From a virus, in the IMG/VR virus record IMGVR_UViG_3300029448_000539, positions 1-20,977 of that record: 20,977 bases of DNA. One strand, given 5' to 3'. This document shows positions 1-7,599 of the stretch, one piece after another. The position numbers and the translations under genes were made by a program. The notes beneath the pieces were generated by a model. That model had not been told where the DNA came from, did no database searches, and saw only the letters and a list, made by a program, of their open reading frames with translations. Numbering within the stretch: the stretch's first letter is position 1; each line of letters opens with the position of its first letter.

Positions 1-3000
1 AAAATGTTTACCCCACAACAGTTTTACGATGGCCCGCCATTAAAGTCTGGCAAAGAAGCGTTTGACGTTTTAACTAAAGAGCTGCTGAAACGAAGAAGCG
101 AAGGGGTAGAAAACTTCACGATTGAAGTTCCGTTTGGCAATCAAAAGATTACTGCAACAGACATAAACGGTTTTAGGAGATGGCACACTGATGGCTACGT
201 CGCCAGCGAAGCCAGTGTTAGAGCGATGACCCTAAAGCCGGCCAAGAAGGCAGTGGCAAAAAAGAAGGTAGCGCCACAATCGGCCAAAGAGATTAATTTC
301 TGGCGCAGCTCTAAACCAGATACTTGGGTTTCCGAAGATGGTGATTGGAAAATTTTAAGAACCAAGTGGTCGCCAAAAACTAAACGGGAGAAGGATGCCA
401 GTAATTGGCCGAGAACTGGTTACAAAATTATGTATGTTGGTGGAGATCTAAATGTAAACACTGTCAGAACTCTAAGCGAGGCAAGTAAAAATCTCAGAGA
501 GTCCTATATTGGAAGATTGTTCAAGACGTTTGTGGACGCTAAAGCAGGCATCCAGGAATGGAGCGATCTTTACGATAAGACGTTAGAAGAAGGTCGGCAA
601 ATAAATGCCGGCAAAGGGAAAAAAGCAGCGACCAAAAAGAAGGCAGCGACCAAAGGCAAACAAGAAGATCGGATTGAAGATCCAGAAGCAGATACGCGGA
701 TCGACGGCTCGAGAACAGACCAGATTTTCAACAAAGTTTCTTTTATGCGTGGCCCAAGCGTATTCCGAGATTTGTTCACATTTCTTGGGCTCGACCCCGC
801 GCTTGCAGAAAACCGTCCTATAGCAAACCAATTCAATCTGGCCATTAAAGGTATGCGGGAGATGTTTGGCTTTGCATGGGTCGAGACGGATGACAGGGCA
901 AGCCCTAAAAAAGTTACAGATCATGCCCTCAATCTTTTCAAGGCTCTTACGCAAATGTCTGCTGCCTTGGAATTGCCGGCAAAAGCAATCGGTCTTGAGG
1001 ACACGCTAGGACTACTTTTCGAGGGACGGGGTAAACGCTATTTAGGCCGTTACGATCCAGACGGCGCAACGCAGAAACGAGCGCCAGAAAATATCGAAAA
1101 AGACCCTCCGGGCGGGCCTGCTATTGAGCTTCCGCAAATGTCTAACTCATTTGCCCATGAATGGTTCCACGCTCTTGATTTTTATCTTTTGGGGAAATTT
1201 GGGACGCAACCCGCTCATGGCCTGTCAGCGTTAATTAGAGATCTCGGCGACACTAACGCTTTTTCAAGTGCAGCACCGGATTCGGTTAAACAAGCGTTCG
1301 CTCGGGTCGTTAAAGCAATGTTTTTCGATCAAGCTGAACTCGCTGCCAAGATAAAAGAAGTTGAATCAAAACTCGAAAGGACAAAACCAGACTCTGCCAA
1401 TCGAGCCAGACTAACAAAACAACTACGGAACCTTAGAAGCGGGGCATCGACTCAGGGCAAATCCAAGAAAGGCGATGTGCGCTCGAAATACTACCGATCC
1501 AGTCAAGCCTTCTCGCCAAACGCTTACTGGCTGTATCCAACAGAAATGTTCGCGAGAGCAGGCGAGGCTTACGTCGCTAGGAAAATACGGCAGCAGGCAC
1601 AAATTGCGGGCGATACGGTTGCTGATGGATTGAACAAGGGTGATGAGGCGTACTTAGATCAACTTGACCAACGTCTGAGAATGACGTTTCCAAAAGAAGC
1701 TGACAGGATCGCTATTTTTGCTGCGCTCGATAATCTGTTTGAAACGATCCGGCACGACACGCTTATTGGCCAATCCGGCGACGGCCCCCCCCAGTTGGCT
1801 GGCGATGCCGATATGCTCAATACCCGTCTGTGGTATCAGGATGCGCCAAAACGATCCCGCCAAGGTATTCGCCAGTTTTTCTTGCGCGAAGTGAACTTTT
1901 TTAGAGATTCACTAAAAAAGTATAAAAGAGAGAAAGCAGAAAGGCCGATGAGTGAAGGCGGGAATGCAGCATCACGAATCGCCAGAAAAATCTGGGACGC
2001 CGGAGGTCAGATCGTCAAAAGCGAACGCGGACTATTCTTGACCTGGGAAAAGAGATACCCCGGTAACCGAGCGATAACAGAAATTATCAAACGGTTATAT
2101 GAGCTGCCAGGAACAGGCAGAGAGCAGTTCGAGGGAGGGCCGTTTCATCTTGCAAATAGGAAACTGAACAACCAATACAGTTCTCGATTTGGAAATATCG
2201 TCAACAAGTTCAATCTTATAAATCTTTCAAAAGAAGAAAGCCTGATGTTGCGTCGGGTCTTAACCAGCCAGATCGCACAATCAGGCAACAAGGAGATGAT
2301 TGACTGGTACAACGAGGATGCCGAAGTTGATCCAGACACCACTGGAATACCGAGAAGATTTATAGAGGCGGGCAAGGAAATCAGAGCATTCCTCGACCAA
2401 GTTTGGTACGACGTCAATAACAGCGGGATTCCTCTGAACTACGCCAAGTCAGGTCACCTCACTCGCAGTTGGGATGCGCCAATCATTCTGCAAGACGTTG
2501 AGGGCTTTATTAAGGACGCCTTCAAAACGTACAAACTAAATTTTGAGAAGTACGTCCATCGACGAGACGATAAAAATATAGAAAGCACTTTGCTGCAAAT
2601 TGCAGACGATGTTCGTGTTCAAGACGAACTGGATAGCATGGAACAACTTGATTCAGCGATGGAGTTAGTAACAAAAATAGGAAACATTCGCGCCAAGATT
2701 GAGATTAAAAATCAGATTCTGCGTGAGCAGATTCTTGAAGAAAAAGCCAAGGAAGATATTGAGGCTGATCGAGAAGTAAGAGAACTCGAGCAAAAGATCG
2801 AGAAAAATTTAGACAAACTCTACCCAATGATTCGGGATGCCTTGTCTCAGGTGGAGGCGACTTCTCTCGCAGAGGCGATTGTAAATGGCCCAAGCCACGG
2901 CCTCGAGCGGGCCGTTGGGGGTCGTCATGGATACCCCAAATGGAAAGGGAAACGAACGCTACCGCCCGAAGCCGACACGATCATGGAGAAGTGGTATCAG

Positions 3001-4575
3001 AATGATCCATTGGAAGTGATCTATACCTATATGACAAGTGCAGCGTTAGCGATTACCTACCGTCAGCGGTTCGGAAAAGGCAATGCAAGAGACAAGCTCA
3101 TAAAGGCGTTACCGCCAGAGATTCGGAAACAAGCATCGGAGATTCTGGATTACGATACTGGACGTTTGCATCATAGCGCGTCTCAACTGTCTCCCAATCT
3201 ACGGAATGCGCTTGGGTACGCTCACACAATAGGTCTGATGGCCAGACTACCAAGGGCCGTCTTATCAAGTGTTCCAGAGCATACCGTTGTCGGAGTCATC
3301 ACCGGGAAAATGATGGACTCTGCAAAAAGCTGGGGGTCGCTGCTTAGAAGCATAGTAAGCCGTGATAACGCCCATGAGATGTTGATGATCGGGCAGCTCA
3401 TTGGAATTATCGGAGATCCGCAGGTCGAGAACGTCCACATGGAGAGGTTGGGCGGGACGTTTGCCGATGATCCAAAGTTTGGAAGAATGTTGCAAAGGTT
3501 CTTCCAGGCAACTCAACTGACTCAACTGACTCATAAGCAATGGCAGTCTCTAGTACCCGTTATGCAGTTGACGCTTCACGATCTTGCCTTGCAGTACGAG
3601 GGCAAGGTGAAAAATGCGCCAATGGCCAAAGATGCGATTGAGGACACGCTGCGGGACGTTGGAGTGCCGACGAGAGACATACCAGCGTTCACTAAATGGA
3701 TCTTGGAACACGACGGAAAGCCGTCAATGGAGGCGATTGCAGAGACAGATTTGGGCAAGGTCTACCAGATGGCCTTGTTTCAGCAGACCAGACTGGTCGT
3801 GCAAGAGCCCACAAAAGGAGATCGACCGTATTGGCAGCGTTACACCTACGGCCAGTTTGCGCTCGGGATTACGTCGTTCTCTTATAAGTTCCAGCGCAAC
3901 GTGACGATACGCATGATTAACCAGATCAAAGCGGAATATCGTCGTGCGTCTGTTCAAGAAACAGCAGGCGGTCGTTTCAAGGGACGAGCGAAAGCGACCG
4001 CGAAAGCCGGCAGGTTTGCAAGCCGAAGACTGGTGACGGCCGTCTCGATGTACTACCTGTCTGTTCTATTAACGACGATTATAAGAGAGGCAATTTTTGG
4101 ACAAGACCGATGGGATGAAGAAGAAAAAGAAGCCGATGGTTTCCCCATCAAGTATTTGATGGAACTGGCATGGAACCGAACAGGATTCATTGGCGCATTT
4201 GATCCTTGGTACAACATGATCCGGCAGATGCGTTATCGAAGATCGATCACTACATACACTGGCGGTGGCCCGACGGGAACCTATTGGACTGAGGGTATAG
4301 AGAGGGCCGGTTACAGTCTTATGCGTAATTCTGAAAAAACCAACACCGCTGAACGGGCTAGGGTCATTGCATCCTATGAGCTGCTGGTTCTTCCTCTGCT
4401 TCTGGTAGGTCTAACGTCAATTGCGGTCGCGCCAGTTACCGCACTCCTGATGGGCGTTGGCGCTATGTTTGCGACGTCAGGAACGGTCAAAGGGTTTCTG
4501 GCAGACAGCATTGCCGGAGAAGATGGCAAGTCGGACTCTAAAGCTGGGCGAGGACAGTCCAGATACAATTTTTAG
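1..4575 (+). CDS. Large polyvalent phage protein (LPD-type), probably 5'-truncated by the window
   Basis: At least 1523 residues are visible. The first ATG is at base 4, but the reading frame is already open at base 1 with no in-frame stop, so the real start may lie upstream. Two Lys/Ala-rich linkers occur near residues 78-90 and 204-222. An HEWFHALD segment at residues 385-392 has the zinc-protease-like HExxH arrangement and resembles the LPD1 type of large polyvalent protein domain. The middle (about 840-960) is rich in charged, probably coiled-coil helices. Near the C-terminus there is one hydrophobic segment at about 1343-1365 and a long one at about 1457-1495. Proteins of this build are usually late phage proteins carried in the virion and delivered into the cell, which is inferred here. 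The downstream gene starts three bases after the stop. Function unproven; a protease or peptidoglycan role is only a possibility. Confidence 0.8.
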   Translation, partial: KMFTPQQFYDGPPLKSGKEAFDVLTKELLKRRSEGVENFTIEVPFGNQKITATDINGFRRWHTDGYVASEASVRAMTLKPAKKAVAKKKVAPQSAKEINFWRSSKPDTWVSEDGDWKILRTKWSPKTKREKDASNWPRTGYKIMYVGGDLNVNTVRTLSEASKNLRESYIGRLFKTFVDAKAGIQEWSDLYDKTLEEGRQINAGKGKKAATKKKAATKGKQEDRIEDPEADTRIDGSRTDQIFNKVSFMRGPSVFRDLFTFLGLDPALAENRPIANQFNLAIKGMREMFGFAWVETDDRASPKKVTDHALNLFKALTQMSAALELPAKAIGLEDTLGLLFEGRGKRYLGRYDPDGATQKRAPENIEKDPPGGPAIELPQMSNSFAHEWFHALDFYLLGKFGTQPAHGLSALIRDLGDTNAFSSAAPDSVKQAFARVVKAMFFDQAELAAKIKEVESKLERTKPDSANRARLTKQLRNLRSGASTQGKSKKGDVRSKYYRSSQAFSPNAYWLYPTEMFARAGEAYVARKIRQQAQIAGDTVADGLNKGDEAYLDQLDQRLRMTFPKEADRIAIFAALDNLFETIRHDTLIGQSGDGPPQLAGDADMLNTRLWYQDAPKRSRQGIRQFFLREVNFFRDSLKKYKREKAERPMSEGGNAASRIARKIWDAGGQIVKSERGLFLTWEKRYPGNRAITEIIKRLYELPGTGREQFEGGPFHLANRKLNNQYSSRFGNIVNKFNLINLSKEESLMLRRVLTSQIAQSGNKEMIDWYNEDAEVDPDTTGIPRRFIEAGKEIRAFLDQVWYDVNNSGIPLNYAKSGHLTRSWDAPIILQDVEGFIKDAFKTYKLNFEKYVHRRDDKNIESTLLQIADDVRVQDELDSMEQLDSAMELVTKIGNIRAKIEIKNQILREQILEEKAKEDIEADREVRELEQKIEKNLDKLYPMIRDALSQVEATSLAEAIVNGPSHGLERAVGGRHGYPKWKGKRTLPPEADTIMEKWYQNDPLEVIYTYMTSAALAITYRQRFGKGNARDKLIKALPPEIRKQASEILDYDTGRLHHSASQLSPNLRNALGYAHTIGLMARLPRAVLSSVPEHTVVGVITGKMMDSAKSWGSLLRSIVSRDNAHEMLMIGQLIGIIGDPQVENVHMERLGGTFADDPKFGRMLQRFFQATQLTQLTHKQWQSLVPVMQLTLHDLALQYEGKVKNAPMAKDAIEDTLRDVGVPTRDIPAFTKWILEHDGKPSMEAIAETDLGKVYQMALFQQTRLVVQEPTKGDRPYWQRYTYGQFALGITSFSYKFQRNVTIRMINQIKAEYRRASVQETAGGRFKGRAKATAKAGRFASRRLVTAVSMYYLSVLLTTIIREAIFGQDRWDEEEKEADGFPIKYLMELAWNRTGFIGAFDPWYNMIRQMRYRRSITTYTGGGPTGTYWTEGIERAGYSLMRNSEKTNTAERARVIASYELLVLPLLLVGLTSIAVAPVTALLMGVGAMFATSGTVKGFLADSIAGEDGKSDSKAGRGQSRYNF

Positions 4576-4578
4576 GAA

Positions 4579-4818
4579 ATGGTCATTGACATAACGGAGT
4601 TTCGAGCCAATCTCAACCTCGACGATCTCAGCCAGACGCTTGGTGAGGCAGTGATCGGCTTTGTGGATGAAGATCCCGAAGAAGGGATCATCTACAACAT
4701 CGACAAGATTTTAAAAATGCTGACCGAAGCCGGTATCCCACGGGATCGCGCCGTCGAGATTGTCGAGAATGATCTGCGGGCGGTAGATCCGCACAATATT
4801 TTTCTGTGGCCCAACTGA
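4579..4818 (+). CDS. Small acidic protein of unknown function
   Basis: A 79-residue acidic protein with two predicted amphipathic helices (residues about 12-25 and 42-66). It starts three bases after the stop of the large upstream protein and its end overlaps the start of the next gene by 13 bases, so it is part of the same transcript. The ribosome site is weak (AGGA just before ATG), which fits translational coupling. No family was recognised. Its position beside a virion-type protein suggests a late or packaging-associated gene, but nothing in the sequence proves this. Confidence 0.7.
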   Translation: MVIDITEFRANLNLDDLSQTLGEAVIGFVDEDPEEGIIYNIDKILKMLTEAGIPRDRAVEIVENDLRAVDPHNIFLWPN

Positions 4819-5264
4819 TTAGCGAGAAGGATACTGGGGTCATTGGAGAGCTGGCCTTCTCTGCGGAGGCCATGCGTCACGGCTACAAGGTGGCCCAGCC
4901 ACTTGGTGACAACGAGCAATTCGATCTGCTGCTCACTGCTGGCGGGGATCGCCTCTACCGAGTCCAGGTCAAGTCATCTGCGAATCCGCTGAAAGATGTC
5001 TACACCTATGTGATTCGTCGCGGGAAAAACAAGACAAAATATTCAGAGGTCGATGTCTTTGCGCTTTACATGATCCCCGAGCGAATCTTTTTCATCATTC
5101 CAAGGGTCGAGGCTGCGGATCGAACGACCATAAAACTGAGGGCGCTGCCGAGGCAAAGTCAGTGGGCTATATATAGAGAGAACTGGGGAATCTTCGAGAG
5201 TGATCTCGATGGATTTGAGAATAAGCGACAAAATAAGCGACAAAATGCCAGAACTGACAACTGA
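4806..5264 (+). CDS. PD-(D/E)XK-type endonuclease (PDDEXK_5-like)
   Basis: A 152-residue protein starting with GTG and overlapping the gene before it. The visible motifs are an N-terminal GELAF (E15), then QFDLLL (D40), then RVQVK (Q54, K56). This spacing, with Gln in place of the usual acidic residue before Lys, matches the small PD-(D/E)XK fold that includes I-Ssp6803I-like nucleases and Holliday-junction-type enzymes. The expected role is DNA cleavage, but the substrate cannot be told. The extreme C-terminus encodes a repeated NKRQ, because a 12-base DNA direct repeat that may be an integrase arm site is embedded in the gene's end. It is the last rightward gene before attP. The nuclease fold is fairly sure; activity is not. 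Confidence 0.75.
   Translation: MAQLISEKDTGVIGELAFSAEAMRHGYKVAQPLGDNEQFDLLLTAGGDRLYRVQVKSSANPLKDVYTYVIRRGKNKTKYSEVDVFALYMIPERIFFIIPRVEAADRTTIKLRALPRQSQWAIYRENWGIFESDLDGFENKRQNKRQNARTDN
5221..5246 (+). repeat. Tandem 12-bp repeat, candidate integrase arm-type sites (left arm)
   Basis: ATAAGCGACAAA occurs twice in tandem (5221-5232 and 5233-5244), each followed by AT. An inverted copy with 11 of 12 matches lies on the other side of the tRNA fragment at 5474-5485. Repeats flanking an attachment core in opposite orientation are typical of arm sites bound by the N-terminal domain of tyrosine integrases; that role is inferred. Confidence 0.55.
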
Positions 5265-5308
5265 CAAAAAAAAGAAAAAGCCCCGTAACTCGTTGAAATT
5301 ACAGGGCT
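5264..5308 (-). terminator. Intrinsic terminator downstream of the tRNA-Pro fragment/integrase
   Basis: The arms at 5279-5288 and 5299-5308 pair over 10 positions with a 10-base loop. The only irregular position is a U·G wobble in leftward RNA (C·A in the other direction). The leftward RNA then runs into a long U-rich tract (5278 down to about 5265). It would end integrase transcription, and as part of the captured host sequence it would also serve as terminator of the restored tRNA-Pro gene after integration. Confidence 0.75.
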
Positions 5309-5313
5309 AAAAC

Positions 5314-5358
5314 TGGTCGGGGTGAGAGGATTTGAACCTCCGACTTCTGCCTCCCGAA
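5314..5358 (-). other. attP core: 3' half of a tRNA-Pro (anticodon CGG)
   Basis: Read on the minus strand, this is the 3' part of a tRNA: loop TTCGGGA (anticodon CGG), anticodon-stem 3' side GGCAG, variable bases, a T-arm GGAGG-TTCAAAT-CCTCT, acceptor strand CACCCCG, discriminator A and encoded CCA (5314-5316). It closely resembles bacterial tRNA-Pro(CGG). The stem's 5' side should read CTGCC but reads GAGTC, so tRNA identity ends at the anticodon loop, a usual crossover place for tyrosine integrases. There is no D-arm or 5' acceptor strand, so this is not a functional tRNA. Integration would rebuild the host tRNA from this half. Phage genes on both sides argue for attP rather than attL or attR. 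Confidence 0.85.
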
Positions 5359-5379
5359 GACTCAGTGTAGGAAATTATG

Positions 5380-5397
5380 TCAGTCGAAATAGACTGA
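5380..5397. repeat. Inverted repeat in the attP region
   Basis: TCAGTC and GACTGA form perfect 6-base arms around a 6-base spacer, about 20 bases from the anticodon-loop end of the tRNA fragment. It may be an accessory-protein or core-type site of the integration complex; no specific factor can be named. Confidence 0.4.
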
Positions 5398-5430
5398 AAT
5401 AGTAGGTTTTCTAATTAGGAAAAATATTTC

Positions 5431-5460
5431 TGTCTGGTCTTGTGTGGTCTAGTCCAGACA
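5431..5460. repeat. Inverted repeat between attP core and integrase
   Basis: TGTCTGG (5431-5437) and CCAGACA (5454-5460) are perfect 7-base arms around a 16-base loop. It lies just past the integrase stop, so it may be a binding site for excisionase or integrase, or a stem at the 3' end of the integrase message. There is no U-run, so it is not a classic terminator. Confidence 0.4.
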
Positions 5461-5473
5461 AAATGAGTAACAA

Positions 5474-5485
5474 TTTGTCGCTTAA
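5474..5485 (-). repeat. Inverted copy of the arm-type repeat (right arm)
   Basis: On the minus strand this reads TTAAGCGACAAA, 11 of 12 matching the tandem repeat at 5221-5244. It covers the integrase stop codon (5482-5484). Together the repeats bracket the attP core at roughly 70-90 and 115 bases. Confidence 0.55.
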
Positions 5486-6603
5486 CCGACAAGATCAGTG
5501 ACAAAATCGCTGTCCCTTTTCGGTTCTGACAAACGCGCATTGACGGCATCCATTAGATGCTCTGGAGCCAAATGCAGGTAGTTGTCGATGATGGTTTGAA
5601 CGTGATCTCCGACTGTCGCAGCGACCTCAGTCAATGGCACACCGGCCATCACCTTTTGCGTGATGAACGAGTGCCTAAGTGTATGCTTCGTGACATCTTC
5701 ATAACCCCATCTATCGCAGAAGCTCTGGAACGCCGAGCGAAGCGAAGCCTTACTGTCCATGTACCAGTCAGACCGGCGCTCTGCGTATGCCTGCTCGAGG
5801 ATCGGCATTAGAGCGTTTGAGATCGGCACCTTCGGATTGCGCTTTTTTGTCTTAGCGCGACCCTTGGGTTGAAAGTCGATCATCCTCTGCTCAAAGTTTA
5901 TCTGCGACCACGGCAGTTGTTCAATGACCCGACCCCGGGCTCCGGTTTCAAACGCCATCCAAAGAAAACGCTCGATGCGAGGCAGCCGACCCAGCTTTCT
6001 CAACTCCCGCTGCTTGCGGGCATCCAACAGCATCTTGTCCATCTCGTCCTCATAGATCACGCGATCTTTTGCCGGTGGCGATGCGGGCTTCATCACGTTG
6101 AAAGGTGGCACCAGCGACGGCGACATCCTTATCGAAGTGGGCTCCGCATTCTTCACCATCCAGTTACAGGCAGCAGAAAAACATCCCAGCTCTTTTCGGA
6201 TCGTGCCTGGCCCCGCTTTCTTACCGACCTTGCCGGCCCGACGAGATGCCGAATATTTTTTTATGCAGGCGTTGTCGATCTCGTTGACACGCACCCCTCT
6301 AAAGAACTCAAGCCCGTGTTTAATGATGACGTCCACTCGATTACGATCAAAAACGAATGGCGTACCATCTTCACGTTCGCCATAAACCCGCTGATCTTGG
6401 TACACCTTCAGGATTTCGGTCATCAGGGGCATCGACTCAAGAGTCTCGATCTGATTCTTTAGGCTCAACCAGCGCCCAAACGCGATCTCAGCCTCTTTCG
6501 CATCCGTCTCTCCCAAAGACTCACGCTTACCCCCCGAGTGGTGGACATACCAGATGCCGTTCCCGTGCTGCTTGAGCCACGGTTGGCTTTGACGTTTTGC
6601 CAT
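5482..6603 (-). CDS. int: Tyrosine-recombinase integrase
   Basis: A 373-residue site-specific recombinase, a normal length for phage integrases. An N-terminal AP2-like arm-binding region (about 1-50) is followed by a SAM-like core-binding domain (about 60-160) and the catalytic domain (about 180-350). Catalytic positions are visible: Arg in TGAR (R223), HTLRH (H307, R310), GDH (H334) and the nucleophile in NYLH (Y342). A basic beta-hairpin region near 246-258 would hold the catalytic Lys. The ATG has a GGAG site nine bases upstream on the minus strand. The gene reads toward the tRNA-Pro attP core, and its 5' end lies inside the end of the excisionase-like gene. It should insert the phage at the host tRNA-Pro(CGG) gene. 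Confidence 0.95.
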   Translation of the reverse strand: MAKRQSQPWLKQHGNGIWYVHHSGGKRESLGETDAKEAEIAFGRWLSLKNQIETLESMPLMTEILKVYQDQRVYGEREDGTPFVFDRNRVDVIIKHGLEFFRGVRVNEIDNACIKKYSASRRAGKVGKKAGPGTIRKELGCFSAACNWMVKNAEPTSIRMSPSLVPPFNVMKPASPPAKDRVIYEDEMDKMLLDARKQRELRKLGRLPRIERFLWMAFETGARGRVIEQLPWSQINFEQRMIDFQPKGRAKTKKRNPKVPISNALMPILEQAYAERRSDWYMDSKASLRSAFQSFCDRWGYEDVTKHTLRHSFITQKVMAGVPLTEVAATVGDHVQTIIDNYLHLAPEHLMDAVNARLSEPKRDSDFVTDLVG

Positions 6604-6770
6604 ATGTTTTGCTCCATGTAGTCGATAAGTGATTTCTCCACGATCATCACCCGGGCTCGACCTTTCCCCGCGCGCATGGATTTCAAGATGCCGTCTTTTC
6701 TCAGCCTGTAGATCGTTTTATCCGACACACCGAGACGCGCAGCAGCATCAGACTGCGAAATGAGTTTCAA
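6465..6770 (-). CDS. Excisionase-like helix-turn-helix protein
   Basis: A 101-residue reading frame. Residues 1-55 are a MerR/AlpA-type DNA-binding domain (QSDAAARLGVSDKTIYRLRK, then a wing with VEKSLIDYM), as in small phage excisionases and binding-domain 'HTH_17' proteins. The last 45 residues overlap the start of integrase in another frame and look low in information, so the functional part is probably the first 60. The start is TTG, overlapping the repressor stop as TTGA, which points to translational coupling. Its place between repressor and integrase favours a directionality factor over a general regulator. Confidence 0.75.
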   Translation of the reverse strand: MKLISQSDAAARLGVSDKTIYRLRKDGILKSMRAGKGRARVMIVEKSLIDYMEQNIWQNVKANRGSSSTGTASGMSTTRGVSVSLWERRMRKRLRSRLGAG

Positions 6771-7177
6771 GTTTCGTTTGAAAGGTCGATGATCTTGGTC
6801 GCGTTCTTCTTCAAGACACGCTTGTTGATTCTGATCCAGCAGTGCTTTGGGTCGCCTGGGATCTCGCGGTACTCAAAGGCAGGGGCGCTGCGCTCGACAG
6901 CATCTTCGTAGTAGTTCGGCAGCAGTGACTCTGGCGCCATTTCAAAGACCTTTGCGAGTTTGGCAAGGAACTTGGGGGTCGGGTAGGTGCGTCCTCGCAC
7001 ATACTGACTAATGTTGTCGCGATTCATCCCCGCTCTGCGGGCCAGGTCTGATTGGTTCCATCCTCGACTGGACATCAGCTCATACAGCTTTCTCCCGAAC
7101 TGCTCTTTTGTCAGATGCGTCATTGCTTCCGCGTCCTCGAGAGGGAGTGGAGTTACTGGCGGTTTTTTGGGGGTCAC
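6767..7177 (-). CDS. CI/Cro-family repressor (HTH_3)
   Basis: A 136-residue protein with a clear HTH_3 domain. After a predicted helix at about 22-37, residues 40-60 form the helix-turn-helix (WNQSDLARRAGMNRDNISQY), followed by RGRTYPTPKFLAKLAKVFEM. There is no LexA/S24 self-cleavage domain; the C-terminus is short (about 95-136), so induction by RecA-stimulated cleavage is unlikely. The start used is GTG with an AGGAG site ten bases upstream; an internal ATG at residue 19 is possible. It is divergent from the Cro-like gene and heads the leftward integrase operon, so it is the likely lysogeny repressor. Confidence 0.85.
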   Translation of the reverse strand: MTPKKPPVTPLPLEDAEAMTHLTKEQFGRKLYELMSSRGWNQSDLARRAGMNRDNISQYVRGRTYPTPKFLAKLAKVFEMAPESLLPNYYEDAVERSAPAFEYREIPGDPKHCWIRINKRVLKKNATKIIDLSNET

Positions 7178-7263
7178 TGTTTTTTGTCTCCTGTTTTTAT
7201 ATTCTTAGTGCATCTTCCTAGTGCATAGTGCCGGTGGGACATAGCCCGCCGGTTTGAATGGCT

Positions 7264-7293
7264 ATTTTGTGTGACGGCCCTACATTTTGTCAA
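7264..7293 (-). promoter_or_regulatory. Candidate leftward promoter for the repressor operon
   Basis: A perfect minus-strand TTGACA -35 (7293-7288) is followed after 18 bases by CAAAAT (7269-7264), four of six matches to a -10. The -35 lies inside the TTTTGTCA/TGACAAAA palindrome, so an operator there would control it. Confidence 0.5.
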
Positions 7294-7308
7294 TCGATGC
7301 TGACAAAA
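7285..7308. promoter_or_regulatory. Palindromic operator candidate TGTCA-N8-TGACA
   Basis: TTTTGTCA and TGACAAAA are perfect 8-base arms around an 8-base spacer containing ATCGAT. The core TGTCA-N8-TGACA recurs at 9075-9092 in front of the RecB-like nuclease gene. Probably bound by the repressor or the Cro-like protein; which one is not decidable from sequence. Confidence 0.55.
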
Positions 7309-7315
7309 AAAATGC

Positions 7316-7344
7316 TTGACCCAAAACGTAGGTCCTACTACTCT
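7316..7344 (+). promoter_or_regulatory. Rightward early promoter with internal operator
   Basis: TTGACC (7316-7321), a 17-base spacer, then TACTCT (7339-7344). The spacer carries the 11-base palindrome GTAGGTCCTAC (7328-7338), well placed for repression. Transcription would begin near 7351, only about eight bases ahead of the ATG at 7359. Confidence 0.6.
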
Positions 7345-7358
7345 TGTTCATCGAACCT

Positions 7359-7583
7359 ATGCCTCCGATTCAAAAAATTAATGTCAAACAGGTCATCGAC
7401 CATTTTGGCGGTGTCTCCAAATTGACGCTTCTACTTAATGAACATGGGCATAGGATTAGAAAAGGAGGAGTTGAAAAGTGGAGGGAACGCAGTTCGATAC
7501 CCGCTGCTTACCTTATTTCGCTTTCAGTGATTGCTGAAAAAGAGGATGAGGATTTCAAAATCACAAGGTTTTTAAAAAAATAG
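7359..7583 (+). CDS. Cro-like helix-turn-helix regulator
   Basis: A 74-residue basic protein, divergent from the repressor. Residues 9-55 fit a YdaS/Cro-type HTH (VIDHFGGVSKLTLLLNEHG, then GGVEKWRERSSIPAAYLISL). The ATG at 7359 is preferred over an upstream in-frame TTG at 7344, because the latter overlaps the -10 box and lacks a ribosome site. Even the ATG has no Shine-Dalgarno sequence and sits within about eight bases of the expected transcript start, so translation may be nearly leaderless. It is likely to set the lytic state by binding the 7285-7338 operators. Confidence 0.75.
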   Translation: MPPIQKINVKQVIDHFGGVSKLTLLLNEHGHRIRKGGVEKWRERSSIPAAYLISLSVIAEKEDEDFKITRFLKK

Positions 7584-7599
7584 TTAGGATAAAAATAGG

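Larger units (their letters stand above)
7178..7358. promoter_or_regulatory. Divergent immunity control region
   Basis: The space between the repressor and the Cro-like gene holds several elements. TAGTGCAT occurs at 7206-7213 and 7219-7226, with a partial copy at 7226-7231. There is a hairpin CCGGTGGG/CCCGCCGG (7231-7252), a 24-base palindrome (7285-7308) and an 11-base palindrome within the rightward promoter. Divergent promoters sit on both strands. Confidence 0.65.

Noticed and set aside
5314-5390. A complete tRNA gene
   Set aside because: Only the 3' half is present; there is no D-arm, 5' acceptor strand or paired anticodon stem.
5869-6462. Rightward 197-residue frame opposite the integrase
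   Set aside because: It is the antisense shadow of a confidently identified integrase.
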